A DNA stretch of 64,000 nt, from contig OZ038464.1 of assembly GCA_964036295.1 (NCBI GenBank), forward strand, positions 22,084,008 through 22,148,007. The letters are read 5' to 3'. The notes under the pieces are model-generated. The model was not told the origin of the DNA and did no database searches. It saw only the letters and a program-made list of their open reading frames with translations. Source of the DNA: Plumapathes pennacea (Eukaryota > Cnidaria > Anthozoa > Antipatharia > Myriopathidae). How positions within the stretch are numbered: the stretch's first letter is position 1; each line of letters starts with the position of its first letter. This document shows positions 35,033-49,446 of the stretch, in pieces. A program made the position numbers and the translations under genes.

Positions 35033-38000
35033 GTTGTTGTTGTTGTTGTTATATTTTATTGCTGTTTCTCTTGCAGTCGCTCTTGTCGTTACTCTTCTTG
35101 TTGTTACATTATTGCTGAGCTTCACTTCTCTGACTAATTGCTACAGTACAGTCTGTACGTACCAACGAGTTGGAAATACTCTAAACGTCACGATGCCACT
35201 GTTTCGTAGAACATGCACGATCAGCACCAGAACAACTACAGCTATGGAGACCTCCTCTGACTGCGTACCCATGTACAGCAGGCTCAGACCACCAAGCTGT
35301 AGTGACCAACGTATGAGATCCAGGCCTCTATCACTAGTGGCTGGACCATAATAGTAGCAAATAACAAAGCTGATTGCACCTGATGAGAGAAAAGGAGACA
35401 CTGGCTAAATGATCACTGAAAAAACTGCTTGTTGAGAGGCTGAAAGTGACTGAACTGAATTGACTCGACAAGACTGGATTATACTAATATTGAGTAACTG
35501 TTCATGTCCGACTGACTGACTGATTGACGAGCTGGCTGAATCATTTATGATTCATTGAACAAATTCATTGATTAATTAATGACAGACTCACCGCCTGATT
35601 GATTCACTGACTGCCTGATTCACTGACTAACTGCAGCAGCTGGCTGAATTATTGTTGATGTTCATTGATCGATTCACTGACTAGCTCACTGAGTGACTGA
35701 ATAAATTATCAGTGATTCATAATTTGATGACTGATCAGCTGACTAAAAGATGCCAAAGCTTTGATCAATGAATAAGGCGGACACAAGAACTTTCAGTCTG
35801 GACTACTAACTTACTTCAAGGAAATTCAGAGATTTACCTGAAGTACTGTATAAATGAATAACTTTATTATTAATGTGTCAGAAATCCTTTAGCATCACTA
35901 CTAATTGGGGACACTAGACAATACAAAATAACATCTGTGAATAAGAAATTGATTGGATCACGAAAAATAAAAAATAGTAAGTTAGTTTCAGGATGTAGCA
36001 GGATGTTACACACAGCTTATAGGTGTAAACTATTACCAGCTGTACATACCTGCCACCAGGAAGTAACTGATCACTACCTGATTGTTCCTCATCAATAGAT
36101 CATAGAAGTTGTCCATGATGTACTTTAAAAGAAAAAGAACTCCACTCCAGCCACTAATAAGAATGAAATATGCACTGGACTTCTGCAAGAGAAAAACATG
36201 CAGGCAAAATCAGAAAACATTCACAATCAGACACCAGATTTTTACATAACAGCATCAGCACCTCTGGTATATTGAGCAATTTCTAAATTGTAAAACTACT
36301 CAAAAGAGCAAAACAAGTTAATAACAAGGTGAACAATTTTCAGAGTCATAAACCAAATCAACATGAAAATGAAATCACTTTGAAATTGAAATGTTCGTGA
36401 ATTTTTGACTGCATTATCAAAATTAGTTTTTTTAAATATTGGCACTGGATTTGTTAAATAACTTATTTTGGTCTATTGATACTGTATATTACCAGGTACA
36501 AAAAGCAACAAAGACTTACATGTGGAATCAGCCGATAAAGGATAAAGACCAGAACAAGCAGGCCAGCCAGCACACCCACAGTTACTCCAGATGAGTAGAA
36601 AAACAGTGCATTTCTGAAAAATAAACATCCAAAAAATATATATGTTTCTAAAATTCGATAGAGGTTTTGCATGGCAGCCATGTTGCATGCCAGAAACAAT
36701 AAAATATATTTTTCCCCAACAATAGCTTTTCTTTCCCAGAAGAACTAAATTCTATTGTTCCTGGCATGCAACATGGCTGCCATACAAAACCTCTATACAA
36801 TCTCATTCAATAATGAGAGTCTGAAACATTGTACTGCACCTGCTGAGCTTGTCTGCACTGTAAAACAGTAGAAGTCCACCTAAAAATGCTAGGGGAAACT
36901 GCCAATGTACCCCTACAAAAAGAAAAGAAACACTTTGAGCACTATACTGGAAGGATTTTCTCTTAACCTTTTAGGCAAAAGTGAAAATATGACATTCAGA
37001 TAATGGCATGCTACAAACTTCACATTCTAAAACTTAAAGTGCCATATTACCTATACAAGTCATGAAACCTGTTTGTGAAGACTGAATTTGTTGATATAAA
37101 GAACATAAAGAATGGCTTTGTAAAATAAGTGGTCTAGATTTTACATTTTTAATGAGATCAGACAAAACATTCTTATTACATACTGAATTACCATTAGGTT
37201 GGCAGTTACACAAAACTAAGGGCCAAAAACAGCAAAGAAACCAATGAAAATATTAGTCTTCACTCACATATAAATTCAACAGAAACAGTGACAGTTCCAT
37301 ATGTATGCAATCCAATACAGGAGGTCTTGAAAGGATTTAGCTGAAGGATTTTGTGCTTGAGAGAGCCTGTGTCCAGAAGCCATGACTGGAGCCATGACCA
37401 AAGTGTTTGATTCTGAATCTCATTTAATGCAGCACAACTGTGGGAAGTTAAATAACACCAGCAATTTGAGAAAAGGCAACAGATCCAAAATGTTATACCA
37501 AAAGAAATACCCTGGTTTTAAGTCCAAGGCTCACTCTTTTGGGGGGGGGGGGGGGGGGGGGTTAAAACATTACACAATAATGAACCACTCTTATTTACTG
37601 TGTTGTTGTGTTGTAGTATTTGGTGACTGTAACTACATATGAAGCGATGGGGGAAGGGGTGGAGAGGCATTATAGCTGGGATGGATTTTCAGTTACCAGA
37701 CTGGTGGATCTATAACTGTGAGGGGGTAGGGGGAATTATGACTCTGTACACAGGGCTACAGGTATATGGAAAATGTTTTCTATTTGGCAGCAATAGAGAA
37801 TAGAATAGATTACAAGCCTGGGCTCACATGTAAGACATCCTACATCATTCAATAACTAACAAAGAAATAAACTTTAAAAATTTTTACTACTGTACCTATC
37901 TGCCTTGAGAAGTTTCACATTATTCGTCTCTAAGTTAAGAGTAATCTGAATGCTACCCCAGGCATGATGCGGGGAGTTATTTTTTACACCAATGAAACAG

Positions 38001-38662
38001 AATGCCACAAATTCATGTTCCTTGTTTGGGGATATTTTCAAATTAGCAGGAAGAGAACCAGGAACAATTTCTGAAATTGAAAGGAGAAAAGACTTTAAAA
38101 ACCATGAGAAAGACAGATAAATGCAAACACATGTAGGCTGACGAGTCATGAGCTTGAAGTGGAGAATGTTTTGTGATCATTAACCCTTCAAGGGCCATTG
38201 ATATATATATATATATATATATATTCATCATTGTTTAGGGGACAAAGGGTAATGAGGGTTCGGGCGTGGATGGTAATGCATCTCCTCTCTGTGAATGTCT
38301 CCCCGTAACAGATTACATCTTCTCCCAGTATGCGTACACGCATGCGTATCATTGAATATATACACTGACACTACTGTAAAAGCTATGGGGCAGAAAATAC
38401 TCTATGTTAACATTGTCAAATTCTAATCTTCCTTTACTGTATAAGAGATACTGTATACAGCAATTGAACTGGCCACCAGTACTGAGTGGGCCCGAAAAGT
38501 ACCCTTTATGTCCCATACAACTTGGTATAAACAGCCTGCAGCACTCAGCGTTGACTAAATAGGTGTAAATAATAAATAGGTGTTACCTTTACATTCCTGA
38601 TAGCATAAACTCGACGAAACGAAGAAGAGACACGCCAAAATCAAGACAATTTTGCCCGCCAT
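32859..38662 (-). CDS. NEMP1: Nuclear envelope integral membrane protein (NEMP1/2-like)
   Basis: Nine exons, all phases consistent: 38662-38587, 38070-37896, 37437-37268, 36912-36840, 36613-36520, 36182-36050, 35379-35163, 34589-34410 and 32985-32859, giving 414 residues (human NEMP1 is ~440). There is a signal peptide (~1-20), then a lumenal domain (SCAALNE...W...LKHKILQ), then four to five membrane segments, including the family-typical [15 protein letters not shown] and a CYYYGP turn. The C-terminal segment [11 protein letters not shown]...CSSPECDTW is nearly the vertebrate NEMP1 motif, and the tail is acidic (DDESDSDEE). NEMPs sit in the inner nuclear membrane and affect nuclear stiffness and germ-cell support. 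Introns carry a BEL/Pao fragment, two MITEs and an (ATT)n tract. I cannot separate NEMP1 from NEMP2; a single ancestral gene is likely. Confidence 0.93.
33130..33900 (+). pseudogene. Decayed BEL/Pao retrotransposon fragment (NEMP intron 8)
   Basis: On +, scattered frames show BEL/Pao Pol hallmarks: [11 protein letters not shown] (about 33247-33280), [18 protein letters not shown] (about 33440-33495) and [10 protein letters not shown] (about 33576-33606). They are separated by frameshifts and stops. This is the usual order of RT C-terminus and RNase H-like region. The element is antisense to the host gene and clearly inactive; no LTRs are visible. Confidence 0.6.
34047..34396 (-). repeat. MITE with TTACACG ends, copy 2 (inverted)
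   Basis: Near-identical reverse complement of the element at 1509-1853, including TTACACG ends and the CCTGCTTC.GGC inner segments. It sits in NEMP intron 8, ending ~14 bp from the donor side of exon 8. Confidence 0.8.
34867..35036 (+). repeat. (ATT)n microsatellite in NEMP intron
   Basis: About 55 near-perfect TTA/ATT triplets with short CAT interruptions, followed by (GTT)n to 35050. It lies in intron 7 of the NEMP gene. Confidence 0.95.
36658..36797. repeat. Palindromic MITE (TAGAGGTTTTGCATGG), copy 1
   Basis: ~140 bp with ~38-bp inverted arms: ATAGAGGTTTTGCATGGCAG ... CTGCCATACAAAACCTCTAT, plus inner AACAATA/TATTGTT pairs. It lies in NEMP intron 4, ~45 bp upstream of the exon 5 acceptor. 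The same family is in the SLC49A4 intron at 56600-56741. Confidence 0.85.
37541..37561 (+). repeat. Poly-G tract
   Basis: An uninterrupted run of about 21 G inside NEMP intron 2. The length of such runs is unreliable in most assemblies. Confidence 0.9.
38195..38225. repeat. (AT)n tract
   Basis: A short TATATA run of about 26 bp in NEMP intron 1. Confidence 0.9.
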
Positions 38663-39841
38663 TTTCCATTTTCCGGCTTACCGCTGACCCCAAAATCCAG
38701 TGCCTAGACCCAATCTCCGCGCGGTGATTAGTGATAGAGCGCTTTTCGGATGACTGTCGAAAACCAAGACCAAAGCAATCACACAGCCCATCAATGAGGC
38801 GAGCAAAAACACGTCCGACCAATTAGAAGTACAAGCAAAACCAAAATCAAAACCAAGTAATTGCGATTGGTTTGTTTGCATGAGTTTGCACTTGAAAATT
38901 TGTAGATGTCGACATTTTCGTTTAATTTCACAAAAGTACGAACGGCATCTACTGTATGCCGTCATTTGTTCTCTCAGTATTTTAGGTAGAAAATAAGAAA
39001 TTAATGCACGCATTTGATCAGTAGCAATGGATAGCAATAAAAAAATAAACAACACCTGTCCACGCTAAACGAACGGGGAGAGATAATTCGGTCCCATATC
39101 TTTCATCGTCCTTCCTTGCCTTACGAACCAGTTGCACCGTGTTATTGTTATAACGGCTTCCATATCACTTAATATATGACTTTTGTACTCGAGTTTAAAT
39201 TTTCAGTAAGCACTGTTATAGCAACCTTCTTGCTTGGCGAATGCGCAACAGAACATCTGATTTTTCTTTTTGAGACTGTGACAGGAGAATTGATTTTAAT
39301 TGAAAAGAATATCGCAACGTATTTCAATTTGACTTCTCCAGGTCCAATATAACCTGAGCATCAGGCTAATTTTTCCTCCATTGGAATTTTTGAAAGAATT
39401 TATTCACAGCACAGCACAGCATAACACACAGAACACAACAACAACACATTCTAACACGTTGCATTATCAAACACAGGAACTACATTAGAGAAGGGTCGCA
39501 GCATAGCTCACATAAGAAAAACGCAAAACTGAAATATGACATACGATCAAAGAATTCAGGAAACAAAATCGTATGGTTACTATGATGATTGCACGTGTGA
39601 GGCTCTTTCTCGGCGCACGTGCTCGCGATTAACAATCAGTCAAACAAGGGCGGCAAAACAACCGCATTTATTTATTTTATGTTGTATATATTTTACTTCG
39701 TAAAAGGCAAAAGAAATGTCGTGAGCAAGCAAACCAAATAATGTAAACGCTGTTTGAAAACAACTTGTAACGGAGCACGTGGTTTCAGAAGTGTGTCCGC
39801 TTGGCAAGGATCTTCACTGCAACCGTGCGGCTCTGCGCATC
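38663..39841. other. NEMP upstream region; no other gene
   Basis: The NEMP start codon context is GAAAATGGCGGGC, a YY1-like initiator. Beyond it (38745-38870) is a run rich in AAAACCAA/CAAAACC that resembles 42180-42480, a shared dispersed repeat. A CA/ACA-rich tract lies at 39405-39440. No exon is seen. Confidence 0.45.
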
Positions 39842-42800
39842 TCATGAATCCAGGAATTGAGGATCATCCGTATCCACTGAAACAATAAACACATTTGAGC
39901 ATCCCGAAACTCGATCGCAACAATCTATATACCGTAAGCCACGCCCATCCCCCACTGCTGTAGTAAGAGGCATGGTTACCTTGTGGAACACCGGTTCAAA
40001 CCAGGGCCCGGTTTTTCGAAAGCCGATTAAGCTAATCCAGGATTAACGAAATTCTTTCTCTCGACCCCTCTGCCAATAAAATGCAGAGTTTTGTTCGAAG
40101 ATGGGTTAAAAAGCTTATTCCAGCTTAAAAACGCATAAAGGAAGTTATTGTGGGCGAAACCTTCACATTTGCAGGCATATAAATGACATGAAAGTCCAGA
40201 CCTAATCCGGGATTAGCCTAATCGTGCTTTGAAAAACCGGGCCCTGATAAATAACACGTGGTTTCAGAGCGCGACCGAGGATAAATTCTTAAGTTTATCC
40301 CTAAATTGGAACCCACGCCAATTTCGTGCCAGTGCAGCGCTCTTGGCTCTTGGCCTGGGAAGTCTGTTATTTGTTATCGGCGTGGTCGTCATCGTCACTG
40401 GACGTTTTCGTTAGTGTTTTGTCGTCTCTTCATGCGCCAGGAAACTAGATTCCATATATCCTGTGCTTTGCCATCCTAGTTACTCAGCGTGTCTTATAAA
40501 GGCCCTGTTACACGAGGTAATCAGTAATGCAACGTTGGACAGTAAATCATTGCAGGTTACTGTGCGCGGATGTCAGATGCTCGCAACTTTCTTTGAGACT
40601 TATACACGCACACAACGTTAAATAGCGAAGAGCGGAATTTCACCTGCGACTTATCTCGCAATTGCAAGCAAAATTGCCTATGTGCTACAAAACGTTAAGA
40701 GATCATTTTCAAACAGTTAAAATAGCCCAGTTTTTAAACTTTGAATACATCACAAAGTAGAACCCTAAATAATGTATGTATACGCTACTACAAAGATACT
40801 TTTTATCAAAAGGCAAATATTTTACAAATGCAAACGAGAGCATAATTCTACCTCCAATTCTTGGCGGGAAACAAGTCTCCCACTCATGCCGACTGATTCC
40901 CGCCTTGTCGTCGAAGTCACATGACCTCAGGAAGCCAATCATGCAACCCTCTTCCGCCTCAACCATCAAAGCGATTTCATTGTCCTCCAGTACACCGCTG
41001 TTGTCCAAGTCGCGTGTTTTGAATTCCCACTGAAATACCAATCCGGGGTCAAATTATATTATTTAATATATTACTGTGTCGTAAAAAATTTAAAAAAAGC
41101 TCTCACGTGATTATTCTCAGGTTTTTCTATAGTTCAATCAGTGAACAGAAGGCGCATTCAGCCCAACAATCTTCGTACAATAAGTACTAAGTTGAACTAC
41201 CATGAGGCGCACAGAACGTACTTATTCTTCAACGGATACCTTTATGATGTCCTCTTTCTCTTTATCAGTCAGCGAATCTAACTGAATCTCGCCATGTTCA
41301 AAGGTGGGATCATCTTCCGTCGCTTTTGCCACCATCAGAAACATCAGGTATCTCCTGTGAAACTGTAGAAGGCTTCCCACGGGGCAACGATCGCCCACCC
41401 CCTCTAAAATCACACAAAATCAAAATTTAGATGAAATAGGTCAGGTATCGAAAATCCGCTAACCGGAGAGTACGTACAACTATAGACAGATACTCCAAAC
41501 TGAGAAACGCTTACGTTCACAGTGTCCTTTGTACTTGACTGTCATCAGGATCTCGACCTGACAAGCAAACTTGTGCATCTCACACGTGCTGTTGAATTCC
41601 ATGTCATAGGAGCTGCAGACGGGCGTGGGTGGGTGTATCCTGGGACACTCCTCGGGACACACGCAACTGGTGGAGCGATCCTCGTTCACTTCACACATCT
41701 TGCCCTTCTTGCAGAAAACTTTCTCGCATGGATGAGCTAAACCGGAATAGAGAGTAACACAAAGCTCTTTGTAATCCTTTAACCCTTTCACTCTTGCACT
41801 CAGAATACAAATTCTCCTATTAGTATCCAAGAAAACATTTATGAGTGATATAGTGAGAATTGATAAGCCAATCAGCTTTCGTCTGAGTGAACTATCAAGC
41901 CGGGCAAATTCTCCATACTGTATGATATATATCTGGAGAGAAACTGAAGGAGAAAAATGAAGTTGATCAGGAGTGAAAGGGTTAATAGTGAATGATTCAA
42001 TTTTCTCTTTCAGGCTTTTACCATAGTTGTGTAATACATTAACTTGTTTAGATGAACGCTGATTTAATATTCAGTAAGTCTATCATTTCTTATACAACAT
42101 CACCAATACATTTTCTTCTTAAAAAGGCGGGAGAGTCTGCATTTTGAGCTTGGGAGTGAAGACGTTATGAAAAATGTGATGACTGCCGACCTCGAAAACC
42201 AAAACCAAAGCAAATAAACCGCCAGTCACAGAAGCTGTACAAAACCGGCATTCAACCAATCGGAAGCCAAAGTAATCCGCACTTAGTTTTATTACTTTGA
42301 AAAAAAAAAAAAAAAAAACCAAACAACAGTGCAAGAAAATGTCATCACCACTTGTTTTCTTGTGTGAGAATATCAGGTTTTGCAATAAGGTTTTGCTTTT
42401 GCTCTTGATTGGCCAAGAATCAGCTGCTAAACAGTTTTTTGGACCAATCGAAAAGCGTAGTAGCAAACGCAAAACCAAGCAATAATACAATTACTTTCGA
42501 CATTCATCTGGAAACGGCCCTAAAAGCGTATGTCAGACGAAACAAATACCAGTTTCTGAGAACACTAGTGTCACTCTTACAAATGTAATAACTTGACATA
42601 GAGTGAATGAAGCCCATCACAATTTTCTTTTTTTTTTTTTTTTTGTGCTTTTTTGTTAAAAAAAAATGCTTGACTTTCTGTAATACTGACCTGGGCGACT
42701 ATGTCCCTCAGAGGTTTCCGCCTGTCACAGAGAAAGATTCTCTTTAAGAGCCGTGACTAACCTGAGTATCAGGCCCAAAGGAGAGAGGGGAAGGGGAAGG

Positions 42801-44166
42801 AAGATAAAAACAAAAAACGGGGATGGGGGAAAAGGAGGGGGATCTCTTGATCCCCCCCACCCCTCCCCCCACTCAGGTTAAACTGCGACGGACAGAATTA
42901 TAAGCACGGTCAGAATTTCCAGGTCGGGCCGTTGTCAATATTAACCACAAGGCTAATGCATCTCTCCACTAATGTCAAAACTCGCAAATGACCAATTGAC
43001 CCTTTTGTATAGCACTGAGTATACAATTACACGGGCTATTTTTGTATTCATTCTCAGTGGAATAAAGTAGGTCTCACAAAAACACATTCCGATATTAACT
43101 GTGGTTTGTATTGTCCTGCTAGCACTGTGACCACCGCCGTGAATCTAATAGATAATACAACTGTGCCCCAGACAGTGGACAGCCTTGTTGTCATACCACC
43201 GCATACTTCTGGGGATTGTTTTACTTAAGCGAGTATTAACATCTGGAATTCCCGTTGTTTTAATCTCTCTCCGTGCAGCTTTTTGTCTCCTGCTGCGGTT
43301 CTTTCTCACAGTGTTTCAGTTTCTCTCTTTTCAAATGTAAATAGCAACTGTATTCTTACCGGCCTTTCTCAGTTTAAATTCCCTATAACCATGCACATAT
43401 CCCAGGAGCCATTCCTATCGTTTTCCTTATCACTTCGCCCATCCGGAATTTACGCAAATGAAAAACCAAAATCAACATTTGATGAGGGAGGGCTGGTCGA
43501 AGGTCATTATCCAATTGACTCAATTAGGAAAGGAATCCACTGAATCGGCTCAGAAGAAAGGCACTAGTGTCGCATCAATTGATCTCAAAGCAAAGTCTTG
43601 TTCATAAGAAAAGCCCTTTTAGTCATATGTTTCAGCTTTGGAAAATTTCAGTCCTAAAATTTCCCGACAGACATAACAAAGTCGGAAATATTGCACCGGA
43701 TGGTGACAACAGTTGTTTGTACAATCGGACAGAGAGAGCAATCATTGTCATGTATGCGCCAAAACATATACAAACAATCACATCCCCTTGAGATAGGTCC
43801 ATTTAGTTTGTATCAGTTATATCAGTTTCAAATCTGTAAGGTCCTCGATAGAAGTAAGTGATAACTCAGTGAAATGTAATCTTATCGTTCGTGTGTTGGC
43901 GGGCGTTCATGACGGCAAGAAGCCGAGTATAATCAAGAACCGGCTCATGACTAAACAGTACAGTGTCGATTGGTTTATAACTTTCACACTGTATGCACTC
44001 TGTAAACAAAAACGTGCGAAATTAAGGCTTGTTCCCTGAGATCAAGAAAGACATCCGGCAACAAGGTTTCTTTTCTCTGACAGTCAAACGCTTCATGAAC
44101 AGAACTACTTACCACACAGCCACTGCACAACAGGGCGCACACGAAAACTACTGCAAGTCCTCTCAT
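39842..44166 (-). CDS. SPARC/osteonectin-like secreted calcium-binding protein (one exon not located)
   Basis: Exons I can support (minus) are 44166-44113 (signal peptide, 18 codons, phase 0), 41736-41515, 41403-41240, 41029-40852 and 39876-39842 (stop). Exon 41736-41515 is a follistatin-like/Kazal domain with ten cysteines (PCEKVFCKKGKMC to KGHC). The next two encode the helical extracellular calcium-binding domain with two EF-hand loops: DLDNSGVLEDNE and DFDDKAGISRHE, the latter between the cysteines of GC...SC and TC. This is the SPARC order. The signal exon ends in phase 0, while the follistatin exon needs an incoming phase 1, so at least one short exon (the acidic N-terminal domain in relatives) must lie in 41737-44112; I could not find it convincingly. 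SPARC proteins bind collagen and calcium and are abundant in coral skeletal matrix and mesoglea. Confidence 0.8.
40004..40245. repeat. Palindromic MITE (AGGGCCCGGTTTTTC ends)
   Basis: ~240 bp with inverted ends (left AGGGCCCGGTTTTTCGAAAG, right CTTTGAAAAACCGGGCCCT) and inner AATCC.GGATTA pairs. It lies in the last intron of the SPARC-like gene. Confidence 0.85.
40256..40414 (+). CDS. Possible orphan exon encoding one membrane helix
   Basis: After a good 3' splice site (GTGGTTTCAG, ending at 40267), a frame of ~49 codons ends in a ~20-residue hydrophobic stretch (LLFVIGVVVIV) and a stop after GRFR. It could be the last exon of a small membrane protein, but no upstream exon is visible and it lies antisense within a SPARC intron. 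It may be a retained fragment or chance. I do not recognise it. Confidence 0.2.
   Translation, partial: TWFQSATEDKFLSLSLNWNPRQFRASAALLALGLGSLLFVIGVVVIVTGRFR
41783..41981. repeat. MITE with TTAA target (CCCTTTCACTC ends)
   Basis: 199 bp with inverted ends CCCTTTCACTC / GAGTGAAAGGG, flanked by TTAA on both sides (41779-41782 and 41982-41985). TTAA targets and CCCTTT ends fit a non-autonomous piggyBac-type element. It is ~45 bp upstream of the SPARC follistatin exon. Confidence 0.85.
42763..42882. repeat. Small MITE with purine-rich core
   Basis: The ends are TAACCTGAGT and ACTCAGGTTA, with a G/A-rich left half and a C-rich right half (GGAGGGGGATCT / GATCCCCCCC). AACCTGAG..CAGG motifs recur at about 39349 and 60290, hinting at a dispersed family. 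Confidence 0.55.
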
Positions 44167-44722
44167 ACTAGGCGACGATTTGTTCCACTGAAACTGCGAA
44201 TACTTCTTGACAAACGGGAAGGCGATCCGAATAACAACTTTCTTGACTGATACTGTTGGACACGTGATCACCGGAGGTGAGTTGGCAAGGCGCCTGAAAG
44301 AAGATCTGTTGAAACTATGCGTGCCAAGAAAGGGAGGGGCGTCCCTGCCCTCGTACGTCCGTCCTCACCTTGCGCATCCACTCGTCTCCCCACCCCTCCC
44401 CCATCGCTCTCGCGCTCGCACCGGACCCCTCTACGCAGGCTAGGTACTCAGACCATATGCAATAAAGGTGCGGTTGTCCTACCCATACACCGTGATATTT
44501 ATTTTAGCTTGTTTCTTCTTTTTGTCAGATCCGCCCACTGCCCTGGAGTCCAAAACTGATGGCGTGGATTCGTGAGCGGGGACTGCAGAAAGGAATATTC
44601 AGTAGAAGAAGTTGACGCTCCTTTTTTCTTTTTTCTTCCTTTCTCCACTTATTTATCGTATGCAGCCAGCCGTCTCCAGAGCTGAAAGGTCATCGAGAGA
44701 CTGGATCATGGAGTCAGCTTTA
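44167..44722. other. SPARC-like upstream region
   Basis: The 5' flank of the SPARC-like gene, with C-rich promoter-like sequence at 44340-44440. No exon is recognised on +. Confidence 0.4.
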
Positions 44723-45726
44723 AGGCCCGTTTACACAGGCGATTTTAGATGCGATTTTTGATGCGATTTCAGCGGCGATTTTCACGCGATTTCAATTCGC
44801 GCGTGTAAACTACCGGTGATTTCATTGCAATTTATATAGCAGCGGTTTGGTTGCGATTTTGCAGTATGCACACGCACCGAGGCAAAATGCATGGTGCTAT
44901 TATCAAAAACAATTACTTTTGTCACATAGACATGGTAGGTCGAGCGAAAGAAGAGTGAAATTTAAGTACTGCAGTTGCTGTGGTAGATGTTCGCCGCCAA
45001 AGAAAACGTCAAAGCAGCGAGAAATTTGGATTAAGCCGTGGATTCTTTCTCTCTGCAGTGGCGTATGAGAAATTCCTCTTCTTCAATGTTCACATTTGTT
45101 TTCACTGTTCTCAGCGAGCAGTTCAGCTTGCATTGGCCTGTTCATCCGCCATGTTTTTCGCAACAAACCACCCTTGGGGGGTACGCTAAGGTAGCTTTTG
45201 CTCGCTAAATCGCCGATAAATCGCATCTAAAAACAGCGGCGATTTCTCGGACAAATCGCCATGAAATCGCTGCGAAATCGCAAGTAGTTTACACGTGCGA
45301 ATTGGAATCGCATCAAAAATCGCCACCTAAATCGCAACAAAATCGCACTAAAATCGCATCACAAATTGCCTGTGTAAACCACAGGCAACCCAGGCTCAGG
45401 GGGCCTGGAAGCGAGTTTTCATTTTATAAGAGTTTGGGCGGGGATCTTGATGGCGCAAAATAATTTAGGAAATACTCAAATAAAAGAAGTGAAACTTTGC
45501 TTTGGTGTTTATTTACCTACGAACTATCTGTGGTCGCGATTACAGCGTTTTCGGGCAAATTTTGCGCCCGCTGTGGGTAAATAAACACCAAAGCAAAGTT
45601 TCACTTCTTTTATTTGATTATTTCCTAAATTATTTTGCGCCATCTAGATCCCCACTCAAACTCTTATAAAATGAAAGTTCGCTTCCAGGCCCCCTGAGCC
45701 TGGGTTGCCTGTGTGTAAACGGGCCT
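44723..45726. repeat. GCGATTT-rich TIR element, interrupted by a second MITE
   Basis: Outer ends AGGCCCGTTTACACAGGCGA and GTAAACGGGCCT are inverted repeats. Inside each end the heptamer GCGATTT (or AAATCGC on the right side) occurs many times at irregular spacing, a subterminal array like transposase-binding repeats. The right end is split by the insertion at 45380-45713. Without the insertion the element is about 665 bp. I found no clear target duplication. Confidence 0.75.
45380..45713. repeat. Palindromic MITE nested in the GCGATTT element
   Basis: Long inverted arms (~130 bp each) start CACAGGCAACCCAGGCTCAG and end CTGAGCCTGGGTTGCCTGTG around a ~60-bp loop. TGTAAAC is repeated on both sides (45373-45379 and 45714-45720). 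With one more base (GTGTAAAC) the duplication is 8 bp, hAT-like, so the TSD is 7 or 8 bp. The insertion split the outer element's terminal repeat, which dates it as younger. Confidence 0.85.
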
Positions 45727-45956
45727 CGGGCCTTCATTCGCCTTTATACCAAAGCAAAAACGGTTAAGTCACGTGTGCTCAGTTGCCTGGAAACTTACGC
45801 TGACGACAGCAGTGATGACATAAATGCAAACGTGCACAGAGTGGTGTCACTTTCTTTTGGATTTGCAACCAAACGGACGTAGCTCGTTTTGTGCAGTGCA
45901 GAAAGACACTTTTAACCCTTGTTTTGCCAAAACTCGAAGTTTAACTCTACATCAAG

Positions 45957-48191
<2,235 letters not shown>

Positions 48192-48299
48192 GAACTTTGT
48201 TTGCATTCTCCATTTTCGTTTTTACAGACCTTTGATTGCTTTCTTTTTTCTGTTTATTGGCGATGTCACTTTTTGATTAAACTGAAACTTAAACTATCA

Positions 48300-49446
48300 A
48301 TGCGTGCCTTTTTCTGTGGTCATATATTTTGCCGACTTATCAAAAGAAAACGTGGAGTGCTTCCTTAGTGCTTTAACTTATCATGATTCGAGCGATCACG
48401 TCTGAAATTTCATAAAAAAAAATCCACTAGCGAAAGCGAAATGGCTGTGACGAGACATCTTACATCGTCGATGGTAAAATCCCCTCTACTGACCTACACA
48501 AGGACGGTGCCTCTAAAATACAAAGGTCTTTTGCGCGGTTTATGACTATGCGGGAAAAGCAGATCTTAGCAAGGGCTATTGGAATCCAAAAAGAACATAG
48601 GGGTAATCAATATGCAGTTTTTAGAGATCTGTAAATTCGAGTAACGCCTGTATGTACCAGAAATAGAAGCATTATTTCTGTGGTTTATTCTCGGTTTTCT
48701 CTTTTCAATAGTTTGATTTTATCTCTTGATCGATCAGTGTTTAGCAGGCAAGAAATCCCATGATAGAGGTCTGTTCTATCAAACTAAATGTCATACTTTT
48801 AGGTGGGCTGATAAATATAGGTCTGCAGAAGTTCAGCTGTGAGGTAGTTAAAGTAATGCGATAGCGCTTTTGTGCGCAACATTTCTTGTGCACATTGTGG
48901 TTTTACTAACTTGCTGTCATTTTCATCAAGTGTGAAAGTCGCGAGATTTTTTGTTTTTCATCACATTTTTACATTAATAAACATATAGCAGAGTTCACTT
49001 TCGTGCATGCTTTGCGCCCCACATCGTTTTCCGTGTTACAAACAATGACGTCAATCCAACATGGCCGCCATGCGATAAGGCGAATTTCGGAAACACACAG
49101 GAATAACGCAAAAATTAGTCCGATTACCTAACCTGATCTTTTGCCTAATAATCTCTACTTGATCTGCATTTTGTGAAAAAAAGAAAAGCATATCGAGCAG
49201 TTCTTTCAAAATTTTGGTTAAAGGTAGTACTGCTGATATGTAAACTGTTCTATTCGGGCAGAAAGCGCGTGATATTCCGGCCACAATGGCAGCTAAACGG
49301 AGCCGGAGACCACCATTTTTTTTTTTTTTTTTTGTAAATTCAAATCTGGTACACAAAAGGAGTCTTTGTACCATGCAAATTTATGGAAAATTTATTGAGT
49401 GGAAATTGCGCGATCGCATTACCTTAACGGAAAAAGACCGGGACTA
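48300..49446. other. Intergenic; no gene seen
   Basis: Spacer between tubulin and the next gene's 3' end. It contains CAACATGGCCGCCATGCG (about 49058-49075), a palindromic YY1-like site, and a poly-T run at 49318-49333. No exon is recognised. Confidence 0.45.

Noticed and set aside
34775-35125. Poly-Asn / poly-Leu / poly-Ile frames
   Set aside because: Translation of the (ATT)n microsatellite inside a NEMP intron.
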